DNA of 64,000 nt, taken from NCBI GenBank assembly GCA_943735955.1, contig OX030964.1, forward strand, positions 8,505,107 through 8,569,106. Direction: 5' to 3'. The notes below the pieces were generated by a model. That model saw only the letters and a list, made by a program, of their open reading frames with translations. It made no database searches and was not told where the DNA came from. Origin of the DNA: Piscicola geometra (lineage: Eukaryota; Annelida; Clitellata; Hirudinida; Piscicolidae). Positions 1 through 55,859 of this stretch are shown one piece after another; position 1 is the first letter of the stretch; each line of letters begins with the position of its first letter. Both the position numbers and the translations under genes were made by a program.

Positions 1-500
1 GTGGTGTGGTGATGGTGGTTGGTGGGTGGGAGTTGTGTGGTAAGGGTAGCTGGTGAAAGGTGGTGTGATAGGAAGTGGTGTGGTGATGGTGGGAGGTGAT
101 GGGTGGGTGGGAGGTGGTGTGGTGATGGTGGCTGGTGGGTGAGTGGGAGGTGGTGTGGTGATGGTGGTTGGTGGGTGGGAGGTGGTGTGGTGGGAGGTGA
201 TGGGTGGGTGGGAGGTGGTGTGGTGATGGTAGCTGGTGGGTGGGTGTGTGGTGGGAGGTGATGGGTGGGTGGGAGGTGGTGTGGTAAGGGTAGCTGATGG
301 AAGGTGGTGTGGTGGAAGGTGGTGTGGTGGAAGGTGGTGTGGTGGAAGGTGGTGTGGTGGAAGGTGGTGTGATGGAAGGTGGTGTGGTGGAAGGTGGTGT
401 GGTGGAAGGTGGTGTGGTGGAAGGTGGTGTGGTGGAAGGTGGTGTGGTGGGAGGTGGTGTGATGGGAAGTGGTGTGGTAATGGTAGATAAGTGGGTGGGT
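1..500. repeat. GGT-rich minisatellite, likely SLX4 intron
   Basis: Degenerate GGTGGTGTGGTGATGG-type units pass into a clean 15-bp array (GGAAGGTGGTGTGGT) at about 297-470. I see no exon in it. It continues past the left edge. Confidence 0.8.
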
Positions 501-525
501 GGGTGATTGATAGAAGGGATGATCA

Positions 526-8631
<8,106 letters not shown>

Positions 8632-9015
8632 TTTACTATTTAGAAATTTGAAAAAAAAAATAATTAAAGTAATCATTAAATCATTTTATAGGAGATCGAG
8701 CTTTTAAAGTTTGTTAAAGTTAAATGTAAACTTAGAGTTGAGAGATTTTTACTTCTGAACTCAAAATTCTAACTTAAAACTTAATCAAAATACTTGTAAT
8801 AATATCAGATTTTAATATTTTTTCACTATAAATGTTAACATTATTTTGAAAATTACCATGGAAACGGTTTAAATTCTAGTAGTTTAAATCTCAGCTGCAT
8901 ATAGTTTCAGAAGAAGCATTGCTACAAACACTTGATAAAATCACTTGAAGCATGTCTAAACAAGAAATTATTTTATTTTAAGACATTTTCAAAAATAGTT
9001 ATAGTATAGAAAAGA
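8632..9015. promoter_or_regulatory. Head-to-head intergenic region of SLX4 and CFAP47
   Basis: 384 bp separate the SLX4 start codon (minus) from the CFAP47 start codon (plus). The stretch is AT-rich and free of tandem arrays, unlike nearly everything around it, which fits a shared bidirectional promoter. I see no clear TATA box or CpG-rich core. This is an inference from geometry and composition. Confidence 0.5.
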
Positions 9016-47510
<38,495 letters not shown>

Positions 47511-48538
47511 GGCAGTGGTGTAGGAGGGGTTCAAGGCAGTGGTGCAGGAGGGGTTTAAGGCAGTGGTGCAGGAGGGGTTCAAGGCAGTGGTGCAGGAGGG
47601 GCTCAAGACAATCCTGCTTCTCAGGCCTGAAGACAAGCAAGCCTACTACTACTACTACTACTACTGCCGCTACTAGTACCACTTCTACTTATACTAGCAA
47701 TACATAATGCAGGAGCAACACAAAACTAACAATATTTAGCAGCAACAATTGGAGCAGTGAGAAAATCGCTAAATGTTGTTCGTTTAATCCTCTTTTGAAA
47801 CTTACGTTGACGTTTTTGGTTCAAAGCTTTCTTTTGAAAAACTCGTTCGCTTACACTAGCCTCTCTCGGGCCAGATCTCCTGCAGAGAACACTGCAGTCT
47901 GCCGCAAGCCGCCACTCATCTGCGCATGTCGTTGGAGATGCATTCAAGGTGGAGTGGCAAGGCTGCTTCTGTGGCAGGCCTCACTAGTTCAGCAACTGTC
48001 GAGTCGTGCAAAGAGAAGGACACTTGAACGATATTTTTAACGAAGACTGAAAAGGAATTACGAATTTCGTAATTATTAAAATGTATCAAAAATATTGCAT
48101 GGCTGGAAGCAGTCGACTCGAGCAAATGGCGCTTAGAAGGCATGTATGAAGCTGCTGGGAAGTGATGTGCCTTGATGCCAGCACACGGGTAGGTGGCCCT
48201 ACCGCACACACGCATACGCACGCACGCAAACACGCACACAAACACAGCCACACAATTAAATTTGATATAAAGCATTAAAAGGCAGTAGATGAAGCGACGA
48301 ATCTTGAATGCGTGCACAGATGCGTGACTGCAAGCGAAGTGACAGATGCGGTGATGACTCGGTGGTGTATAACATTCAGTGCTGCCTGAGTGCATTGGAG
48401 CATGCAAAGTTTAAGAGACAAAAATAGCGAAATAAACTAGCAAGATTTGATTCGAGAACTTTGTAGACACTGATGCTCACTGCATTGAAGTGACGGTGAT
48501 GATGATGACGAAGCTGGTTGTTATGGGTGGCGAATGAC
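47511..48538. other. Intergenic gap between CFAP47 and the SIAE-like gene
   Basis: Tail-to-tail gap. After the end of the 24-bp array and a short TAC tract (47640-47670) the sequence is unique and mid-GC, with CA-rich 48200-48250. No exon with family resemblance was found. A missing last CFAP47 exon could lie here. Confidence 0.6.
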
Positions 48539-49704
48539 TCAGATGACGATGACGGGAGCCTCGTCGAAGGCGACTGAGCTCTCAGAAGGCTGGTCCTTCA
48601 GGTTGAGGCGCAGGAAGGGCAGTATGGGCAGGAGGGCAGGTGAGTGGAGGCAGTGGTTGCCATGGGAACAAGGGGCGTCGCTCCACAGATACCTCAGTCC
48701 TACCACATGATTGGTGCATTTGGAGACGTCGAGCGAGATGGAGCCGCCTGTTTGCACGTCGACGATGCTCGCACCAAGCCACGCCCTGCCAGGGGCGTAT
48801 GATACTTCAGGCAAGGAGAAGGAGCAGGAAAGAGATTGATTCTCTGAGCAACAGATCTGCGTGGTGGTGTGAGCTTTGATTGGTGGGTTGTTGGCAGTGA
48901 TCTGTGTGGTGGTTTGTTGGGTGTGAGGTTTGATTGGTGGGTTGTTGGCAGTGACGCATGCAGCAGCCAATCAAGCACCTCGAAGGCGTGCCTCATCTGT
49001 CTCCAGTCTTGCTCCTCCTTCAACTGCCCTCCAAACTCCACCTCCAGACTCCTCCCCGCTCCACTGCTCATGTTGCTGCTGTTGGAGGCGGTCAAGTGGA
49101 ACCTGTAGGCCAAGGGCAGCACCCTGTTGAAGACGCCTTCATCCACGTTGTAGACCACTTCCAGGACGCCACTGCTAAGTCTGGACTCGGTCGTCATGTG
49201 CCTCGTGCCGCTCTTCTCGTAGTCCTCGACGTCGATGCCGGCGAAAGGAGCGGTTTCTGCATCAGAGGGAAGGTCAATGGTGGGGATGAGGAAGGAGGAA
49301 GGGAGGAGGGTGTTGGGCAGGAAGCCGTAGTAGTTGCTCTGTTTCCAGCGCAGTTCGGCATAGTTGAAGGCCCTCTCAGAGCTGGAGTTGGCAGGAGGTG
49401 GCAACTGCCAGTCGTGGTGGGAGATGCAAGGAAAGGTTATCGAGTGACCTTAAGATCAGTAAGAGCAATAATAAAAATAGTAGTAATAATAATAAGAAAT
49501 TAATAATAATAATTAATAATAATAAGAAATTAATAATAGGCAGGTGTACCTGGATGATGGCGACAGGGTAAGGCTCGGGGGTGTGCTGTTGCATGTGTGA
49601 GGACCAGTGAGTGACCAGGTGGTAGAGTGAGCAGTTGTAGTTCCCCGAGTTGTCTGTCGCGTCTCCTGCTCCTGTCGTGTGGCCGTTTTGTGATGTAGCA
49701 TTGT
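48539..49704 (-). CDS. SIAE: SIAE-like exons 8-10: C-terminal domain
   Basis: Exon 8 (49550-49704) encodes an Asn/Thr-rich loop and NYNCSLYHLVTHWSSHM with YPVAIIQ. Exon 9 (48979-49404) encodes LRWKQSNYYGFLPN through LAYRFHLTASNSSNM to HAFE. Exon 10 (48856-48539) encodes ICCSENQSL and the CTNHVVGLRYLWSDAPC tail, ending in TGA. The HAFE|ICCSEN join reproduces the family's IFEISCCSD. Confidence 0.78.
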
Positions 49705-52700
49705 CTTGTACAGTGGTGTTGCATAAATAATAAATAAATAAATAAATAATGACGAGCATTATTATAGTGGCGTATAACCCGAACGGGCTTCCAAGCCGCT
49801 TAGGCTGCATATTTTCATTTGCGCCTTAGGGTTACTAGGGCATTAGTTGCACTTGAACCTAGGACCTTTCATTATTGGTCAAGCCCAGAGTCGTTGCCGA
49901 CTCAGCGACCCGTTCACCCAAGTTGGATTGTTGTGGTGTGATGTGATGTTGGATTGTTGTGATGTGTTGTTGTGATGTGGTATTGGATTGTTGTGGTGTG
50001 TTGGATTTTTGTGATGTGTTGTTGGATTGTTGTGGTGTGATGTTGGATTGTTGTGATGTGATGTTGGATTGTTGTGATGTGGTGTTGGATTGTTGTGGTG
50101 TGATGTTGGATTGTTGTGGTGTGGTGTTGGATTGTTGTGGTATGGTGTTGGATTGTTGTGGTGTGATATTGGATTGTTGTGGTGTGATGTGGTGTTGGAT
50201 TGTTGTGGTGTGATGTTGGATTGTTGTGGTGTGGTGTTGGATTGTTGTGGTGTGATGTGGTGTTGGATTGTTGTGGTGTGATGTTGGATTGTTGTGGTGT
50301 GATGTGGTGTTGGATTGTTGTGGTGTGATGTGGTGTTGGATTGTTGTGGTGTGGTGTTGGATTGTTGTGGTGTGATGTTGGATTGTTGTGGTGTGGTGTT
50401 GGATTGTTGTGGTGTGGTGTTGGATTGTTGTGGTGTGATGTGGTGTTGGATTGTTGTGGTGTGCTGTTGGATTGTTGTGGTGTGATGTGGTGTTGGATTG
50501 TTGTGGTGTGGTGTTGGATTGTTGTGATGTGGTGTTGGATTGTTGTGGTGTGATGTTGGATTGTTGTGGTGTGATGTTGGATTGTTGTGATGTGGTGTTG
50601 GATTGTTGTGATGTGGTGTTGGATTGTTGTGGTGTGATGTGGTGTTGGATTGTTGTGGTGTGGTGTTGGATTGTTGTAGTGTGATGTTGGATTGTTGTGG
50701 TGTGATGTGGTGTTGGATTGTTGTGGTGTGATGTGGTGTTGGATTGTTGTGGTGTGGTGTTGGATTGTTGTGGTGTGGTGTTGGATTGTTGTGGTGTGGT
50801 GTTGGATTGTTGTGGTGTGGTGTTGGATTGTTGTGGTGTGATGTGGTGTTGGATTGTTGTGGTGTGGTGTTGGATTGTTGTGATGTGGTGTTGGATTGTT
50901 GTGGTGTGATGTTGGATTGTTGTGGTGTGATGTTGGATTGTTGTGATGTGGTGTTGGATTGTTGTGTTGGTGGATTGTTGTGTTGTGTGGTGATGAAGAC
51001 TGAACTGAGACAAGAACCTTGATGCCAGATGAGGCCCTTGGAGGCGAACTGTAGTAAAGGATGAAGCATGCTGTTCCACACCTGAGCACTCCTGATGATG
51101 ATGATGATGATGATGGTGGTGATGATAACAATAGCACCTATTAACTTGTTTCCCTAATGGCACTCATTGTCTGAATGATGTAGCACAGCGCACACCTGTG
51201 ATTGTTCTCTGCGGCACACTCGCGCTGCAAGTGGGCTGGCGTCCATTGCCTGATGGAGGAGTGCGCGTGCACTGAAGAGATGACGCCGATGGGCCTCTGC
51301 AGTCGCTGCTGCAAACTCCTGGCCAGCGAGAGGCAGATCGAGGGCGTCTGCTCAACTATTTCTGTGCAGTGGAAATGATATGATAGGAAGAATCTTGATG
51401 ATGCTGATGAGGACTGAGAGAACGATGGGGGTTACTCACCTCTGAAAGGCTTGCTCCAGTGGTGTCGAAGGTTGTTGACGTTGAAGGAGGGCAGGTCTGC
51501 TTGTGAGGGGTTCAGTGAAAGGAGTCTAATGTGCTTGTTGATGCTCTTGTCCTTGTGTTTGTTCTTCTTGCTGTGAACCTTTCCTGTCTTGTTGTGCCCC
51601 TGAAAACAGAAGTATTATCATCATCATCACTATCATCATCATCATCACAATCATCATCATCATCATCATCATCTTCATCATCAGGATTATAAGACTAATG
51701 GCCTTAAGCATGAACCCTCGGAGTGGTAGAGTGAAGAGCCTCATCTCCTGCACACACCCACACGTCCCCGAACAACACATCACTGATCATTATTCTGTTC
51801 TTTGGTTCTGGCACACCCGCTCTATCCTCGATCGTGGCGATCAGCTGATATGCGTGCTTGTCTTCCGCTGCAACAGAATCCAGAAGCACAGACCAAGTCT
51901 GCCCTGCAGCTGAGAGAGGTGATGTATAGCTTCTATAGAAACAAATATTACAATAAATAAGCAGATTAGATTAGTTTTTGTGTTTATACGCTCATGATCA
52001 CTTACACAAAAAGCACACAAGTACAAATGCACACACCTGTGTTCTTAACAACTGCATTGTAAGTTTTCTGATCTCCTTCCCCATCCACTCTCTTCAGCAC
52101 CACCATGACAGAAACACCATTCTCTGTGCTTGCTGCAAAGCCCCACACCACTGCCCTGTGTGATTTTTGAAGACTTCATAAACTTCATAAACATAAATGT
52201 CTTCTTGAAGAAGCTATATACTGTATAGTTTTTAATAGTATAGTATTGTATAGTATTGCATTGTATTGCATTTTATTGTTTTGTATTTCATTGCATTTCT
52301 TTCTCTGACAAATAGACTCATATCAAGCGCATTTAAAATGTTCAAAACAAGGGAACCTGGCAGGTTCGGCCTGTAAGACCATGTGGTCAGAGAAGATGTG
52401 AGCGAACTTGAAGTGGCCTGGAGCATGGTCTGTGTGGTGAGAGGTTTATACAAGCTACCCCAATTTGCTATTTCATTTCAAGCTTGAAGCATTCACGTGA
52501 ACATATTTAAATATCTTGAACCATTCTAAATTTTTTAGCGCTATTTTTCCCTTTTTTAAGACGTGTGAAATGCCATTTAACTTATTACTTATATTAGTTT
52601 ATTACCGTTTTATTTCGTTCAATGATTTAAAAAAATGCTGAAGAATCTAATTTGCACAATATAACTCTAGCGACACGCGAAATATGCAACGAAAGTTTTA

Positions 52701-53201
52701 AACAATGATTTAAATTTAATTTTAAACAATGGCGTGCCCTAATTTATTTCAGACTGAAACTGAAATTTTCAGTTAAATAATTTTCAGTTAAATAATTTTT
52801 TAGAAAGATGCCAAACCGTGGAAGGTATGCACAAAGATGGCAGCGACTGCAACAAGCACCATCAGGATGAGAACCCCCAGGCCGATGATCAGACATTTCA
52901 GATCGAAGCCTTTCTTGCTCTTCACTTCGACCACTCCGCCATTTTCCATCTTTTCATTGTTCTCTTCCACAACCACGATCGCATCTTTGTCTCCAGAATT
53001 GTTTGTTTTCAATACTTGCATTTCTTGGTCTTCTGCCTTCTGGCCATTGTGAGATGCTGCAGGGTTGTCTTCGTCTGCTGACTGCCTCTCAGCAGGCTCC
53101 TCCAGCAGTGGCTTGTCTGAAGATCCGTCCACAAAGGCATTCTCTTTCTCTCCAGCATCCTGGTTGTCTCCTCTATTCTCTAAACTCATTTCCAACTTCA
53201 A
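48539..53201 (-). CDS. SIAE: SIAE-family protein (sialate O-acetylesterase-like), membrane-anchored, probably catalytically dead
   Basis: Family members remove O-acetyl groups from sialic acids in lysosomes or outside the cell. Exons (minus): 52817-53201, 52357-52429, 52037-52155, 51758-51903, 51440-51599, 51196-51361, 51018-51088, 49550-49704, 48979-49404 and 48539-48856. They total 2,019 nt (672 residues), phase-consistent at all nine junctions. Family landmarks: FSDHMVLQAEPA, VLFGDVW, HIRLLSLNPSQADLP, LQRPIGVISS, VWNSMLHPLLQFASKGLIWH, LRWKQSNYYGFLPNTLLPS, LPLAYRFHL and the tail VVGLRYLWSDAPCS. The family's Ser nucleophile motif GQSNM, the WGGTP loop, WYQGESN and the IHP histidine are all absent. 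The first exon adds about 128 residues ending in a transmembrane segment. The gene is more likely a pseudoenzyme than an active esterase. Confidence 0.8.
49735..49920 (-). repeat. Possible SINE-like sequence in SIAE-like intron 7
   Basis: A non-repetitive block bounded by (AAAT)n on the left and the minisatellite on the right. It contains the phrase GGTCAAGCCCAGAGTCG and GACTCAGCGACCCG, similar in style to tRNA-related SINE tails. I cannot name a family. Confidence 0.3.
49921..50995. repeat. 19-bp minisatellite filling SIAE-like intron 7
   Basis: TTGGATTGTTGTGGTGTGA-type units with a longer variant that adds TGTGG, about 1.07 kb, no exon inside. Confidence 0.9.
51018..51599 (-). CDS. SIAE: SIAE-like exons 5-7: central domain
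   Basis: Exon 5 (51440-51599) has a Lys-rich start and HIRLLSLNPSQADLP, then HHWSKPF, with donor AGAG|GTGAGT. Exon 6 (51196-51361) encodes SICLSLARSLQQRLQRPIG and VISSVHAHSSIRQW where the family has SSWGGTPIEAW. Exon 7 (51018-51088) encodes AQVWNSMLHPLLQFASKG and LIWHQ. The acceptor CAGGAG|TGCTCAG lies inside a (CAT)n tract. Confidence 0.75.
51758..52429 (-). CDS. SIAE: SIAE-like exons 2-4: N-terminal beta domain up to GDVW
   Basis: Exon 2 (52357-52429) encodes HFKFAHIFSDHMVLQAEPA, exon 3 (52037-52155) AVVWGFAASTENGVSVMVVL and exon 4 (51758-51903) QTWSVLLDSV ... VLFGDVW. In the family the next residues are xCSGQSNM with the catalytic Ser. Here exon 4 can splice at TGG|GTGTGT directly to exon 5 in phase 0, skipping that motif. 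Confidence 0.75.
52817..53201 (-). CDS. SIAE: SIAE-like exon 1: acidic cytoplasmic tail plus signal anchor
   Basis: It encodes a polar, Glu/Asn-rich N-terminus and then KSKKGFDLK followed by about 20 hydrophobic residues (CLIIGLGVLILMVLVAVAAI). Basic residues before the helix suggest type II orientation, with the esterase-like part outside or lumenal. Splicing at CCACG|GTTTGG (donor 52816) joins exactly in phase to exon 2 and replaces the read-through end HGLASF. Starts at 53201 or 53189 (both Met) are possible. Typical SIAE has a short cleavable signal peptide instead. Confidence 0.7.
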
Positions 53202-53473
53202 ACAAACAAAAAATAAACTCGTAAATTCATTAATGCTAAGAAGCGAAGCACTTCAACGAGTGAGAGCAGACAAGACAAAGAAAGCGGCCAGTCTAGAACA
53301 AAAGAAGCACACTATACACCTTGCAGACGTATACAAAGTATATAGTATAAAATGGTGATGCCATACCACCCTTTATACAAGAGTATATTATAAAATATAT
53401 AGTATTCCTAACTAAATGGTTTTGAACTCCTACATATATGTGCGGGAGAATATACATTAACACATATGTTATG
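53202..53473. other. 5' flank of the SIAE-like gene
   Basis: Unique AT-rich sequence with no tandem array and no exon recognised. It presumably contains the SIAE-like promoter. ATAGTATA-like phrases occur at 53338-53405 but are too weak to call. Confidence 0.4.
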
Positions 53474-53481
53474 CTTAGACG

Positions 53482-54616
53482 CAGTGATTTTCCAGTTTGG
53501 ATTTTTCAGTTCAAGTTCAAGTTACAGTTATGAAAAATTTTTCAGTTACTATTCAAGTTACAGTTATTTTTGTTAGTTACAGTTACAGTTAATCATGAAT
53601 TTTTTTTTATAAGACAGCCCAAATTAATTTTTAAAAGTCAAATTATTTAAAAGATATATAAATATATTATTCATAATATACGCTGTTCATTTTCATAAAT
53701 GTCTTCAATTCCAGATTTTTGCTGAGGCGATTTTTTCCCCTGCAGTTAGGTCTCGGCACACTTAAAACACCCTTTCCACATACGCTTGTGAAGCGGGAGC
53801 TGAAACAATGTCTTGCGCAAAAGAAGCCAATAATCTAGGGTACTCAATAATTTAAGTGCTAACATTTCTCACAGAATGAACATTTAGCAGGACCTGAATT
53901 GCACGACGCATTGATGGATTCTAAAAGGATGCTGAGATCCCGAGACATGAAAGTGTAAGACCCTTCTTAGTCCAGCAATCCATGCTAATGACAACGCGAT
54001 GTCCAGTTTGAAGATCTTTACGAATTCGATCTTCTACATTGTTCTTATATTCTTTTTATCAAATAAATCATTCTCTCTGAACCTAAATGATAGAAATGGC
54101 ATATATTTACGACTGTTTAATTGAAAGTATTTAAATGGCTTATAAATTATGCTCATAACTTGGTAAATAATATTAAAAAATGTAAATACGTAAATAATTA
54201 TCAACTAAAGTGTGTTGCCTGGTAACTTTCTCCTTATCATTATCATCCTCTTCTGAAACCTGACATTCGCTTTTGTCGCATGAAGCTTCGTAAATAAAAT
54301 AGGCCCATACGGCATTTTCTTGTTTTCTGCCGCTATTAATTTTAACATTTCATTAAAATTTGTATAATCGGACTCGAAGAATAATATAAATTAATCATAT
54401 TATTGCTCCAAAACGTGCATCCGCCAATGTTTTATCTTGTAGCGCTTCCCATTTTTTAAGTAGATATTTTTTAGTTACTATTCAGTTAGTAATCTTGTTT
54501 TTCAGTTTCTATTTCAGTTACAGTTATGCATTGAATTACAGTTACAGTTAACTGAATCATATTTTTCAGTTAATTTACCATTTCAGTTACAGTTACAGTT
54601 AACTGGAACAACACTG
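53482..54616. mobile_element. hAT-family DNA transposon, decayed, with intact ends
   Basis: The left end CAGTGATTTTCCAGTT and the reverse complement of the right end, CAGTGTTGTTCCAGTT, match at 14 of 16 positions and start with the hAT-type CAGTG. The element is flanked by a perfect 8-bp target duplication, CTTAGACG, at 53474-53481 and 54617-54624. Both ends carry clustered CAGTTACAGTT subterminal repeats. Length is 1,135 bp. An internal transposase remnant supports the family. Confidence 0.88.
53858..54040 (-). pseudogene. hAT transposase fragment
   Basis: The minus-strand frame gives VVISMDCWTKKGLTLSCLGI then SASF, a stop, and MRRAIQVLLNVHSV. The DxWTxKGLxxxxLGIxA pattern is the conserved start of the hAT transposase catalytic core. 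At least one stop and no flanking open frame show it is dead. Confidence 0.75.
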
Positions 54617-54842
54617 CTTAGACGATATAATAAAACGATATTGCATTACAAAGGATTTTTGAACTTTCTTTCTCTTCGAGACATTTCCTTAATTATAAAA
54701 ATAACGATTTTATTTGCAGAAATGTTTGTGCTTTTAATAAATTGTTTTTCAATTTTGTTTCCATAAAATGTCAAAGCCTTATAGACCACCCCATTCAACT
54801 AGCATTCGAAATGGCTGTAACCACCAGGGGCGGCGATCTGGG

Positions 54843-54859
54843 TTAGGGTTAGGGTTAGG
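54843..54859 (+). repeat. Interstitial telomeric repeat (TTAGGG)
   Basis: Two full TTAGGG units plus TTAGG lie in otherwise non-repetitive sequence. Confidence 0.85.
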
Positions 54860-55264
54860 TATGTTTCCTGAATCTCTGGTTTCTTCCGGTTACTTTCTCA
54901 GTGTGTTCCTTTCATATGGTAGTGTTATTTTTTGTGTTATTTTTGTGTATTGTATATTACATTAGTTGTCTTATTACAGACTTGCTCACTTTATATGCCT
55001 TTATCAGTATGACGTTAAGGTCTTCTGTTTTTTTCATTGATTTTGTGATAACTTTGAGGAGTTCTTCGTTACTCTTTGTATATTCTATTACTATTGGTAT
55101 TTTTTCTTCAGGTTTCGTTAATTTTTTGATTTTTTTCTTTCGTTTTTCTCCTTTTTGTCATTCTTTTTAAGTGGTTTGGGGATTTTTTTTCTCAATTTCG
55201 TATTTTTCTTTATTACTCCATGTTTCTTTTGCGTTTATTTTCATTTTGGTGTAACTGTGGCCTC

Positions 55265-55287
55265 TTAGGGTTAGGGTTAGGGTTAGG
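55265..55287 (+). repeat. Interstitial telomeric repeat (TTAGGG)
   Basis: Three full TTAGGG units plus TTAGG, in the same orientation as the copy about 420 bp upstream. The sequence between the two copies is T-rich on the plus strand. Confidence 0.85.
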
Positions 55288-55702
55288 TTTGTGGGGGTTT
55301 TTTGAGAGAATTAGAAGAAGAAGAAGAAGAAGAAGAAGATAAGTTTTTTGGCGCCGTATTGGCCGTCATGTACTCATGAGATGCTGTTGTTGTTGTGGTT
55401 GTTGTGGCTGTTGTTGTTGTTGTGACTGTTGTAGTTGTTGTTATTGTTATTTTAGTTGTTGCTATTGTTGTTCATGGTTCTTTAGATTGGGGTGATGCAC
55501 AAAGATGGCTGCGTGGAGGAGAGATTTGAAGGTTTGGGATGATGCTAGAGGGTGGTGGTGTAGTGGTGAAGAATTATTGGTGTTGTTTTTAAGAGGGAGG
55601 TGGCGTGGCGAAGAAGCACGCTGAAGGGTGGAGAGTCGTGTCGAGAATAAAGAACTATAAATAAAGAGGGAAACAAAACTTTTTATGCTCTAATTTTTAT
55701 TT

Positions 55703-55760
55703 ATCAGTGAATGGCGATCGATTTCGACTTCATTTGAGTCTCATCAGACCTATGATGAAA
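55703..55760 (-). ncRNA. Type I hammerhead-ribozyme-like motif
   Basis: Minus-strand order: stem I 5' side, CTGATGA (55747-55741), stem II GACT/AGTC (55740-55737 with 55729-55726) around a 7-nt loop, and GAAA (55725-55722). A self-complementary ATCGAT forms a minimal stem III that ends in the cleavable triplet ATC (predicted cut after 55716). The stem I 3' side pairs GCC with GGT (one G-U) and, across an internal loop, TGAT with ATCA. All core bases match. A 3-bp stem III would need dimer action, as in other animal type I hammerheads. Confidence 0.6.
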
Positions 55761-55859
55761 CAAAAATAGAGCAAGGTGAGCGATAATAAAAGGCTAAAAG
55801 TGAAAGTATCTAAATAGAGAGGTGTGTAAAAAAATAAATATAAAAAGGGGGAATGAAGT

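Larger units (their letters stand above)
54625..55690. other. Unique region with telomeric motifs and short simple repeats
   Basis: Beyond the two TTAGGG sites it holds a T-rich stretch (54960-55260), (AAG)n at 55310-55340 and a GTT-rich tract at 55382-55460. I see no gene. Confidence 0.5.

Noticed and set aside
51396..51425. Second hammerhead-like CTGATGAG on the plus strand
   Set aside because: It lacks the GAAA box and a complementary stem II, and lies in an SIAE-like intron beside a GAT repeat.
54901..55170. Plus-strand 89-codon hydrophobic frame and minus-strand stretch PIVIEYTKSNEELLKVI between the TTAGGG blocks
   Set aside because: The plus frame is T-rich with no family resemblance. 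The minus stretch vaguely recalls retroelement C-termini but is too short and ends in stops, so I make no call.
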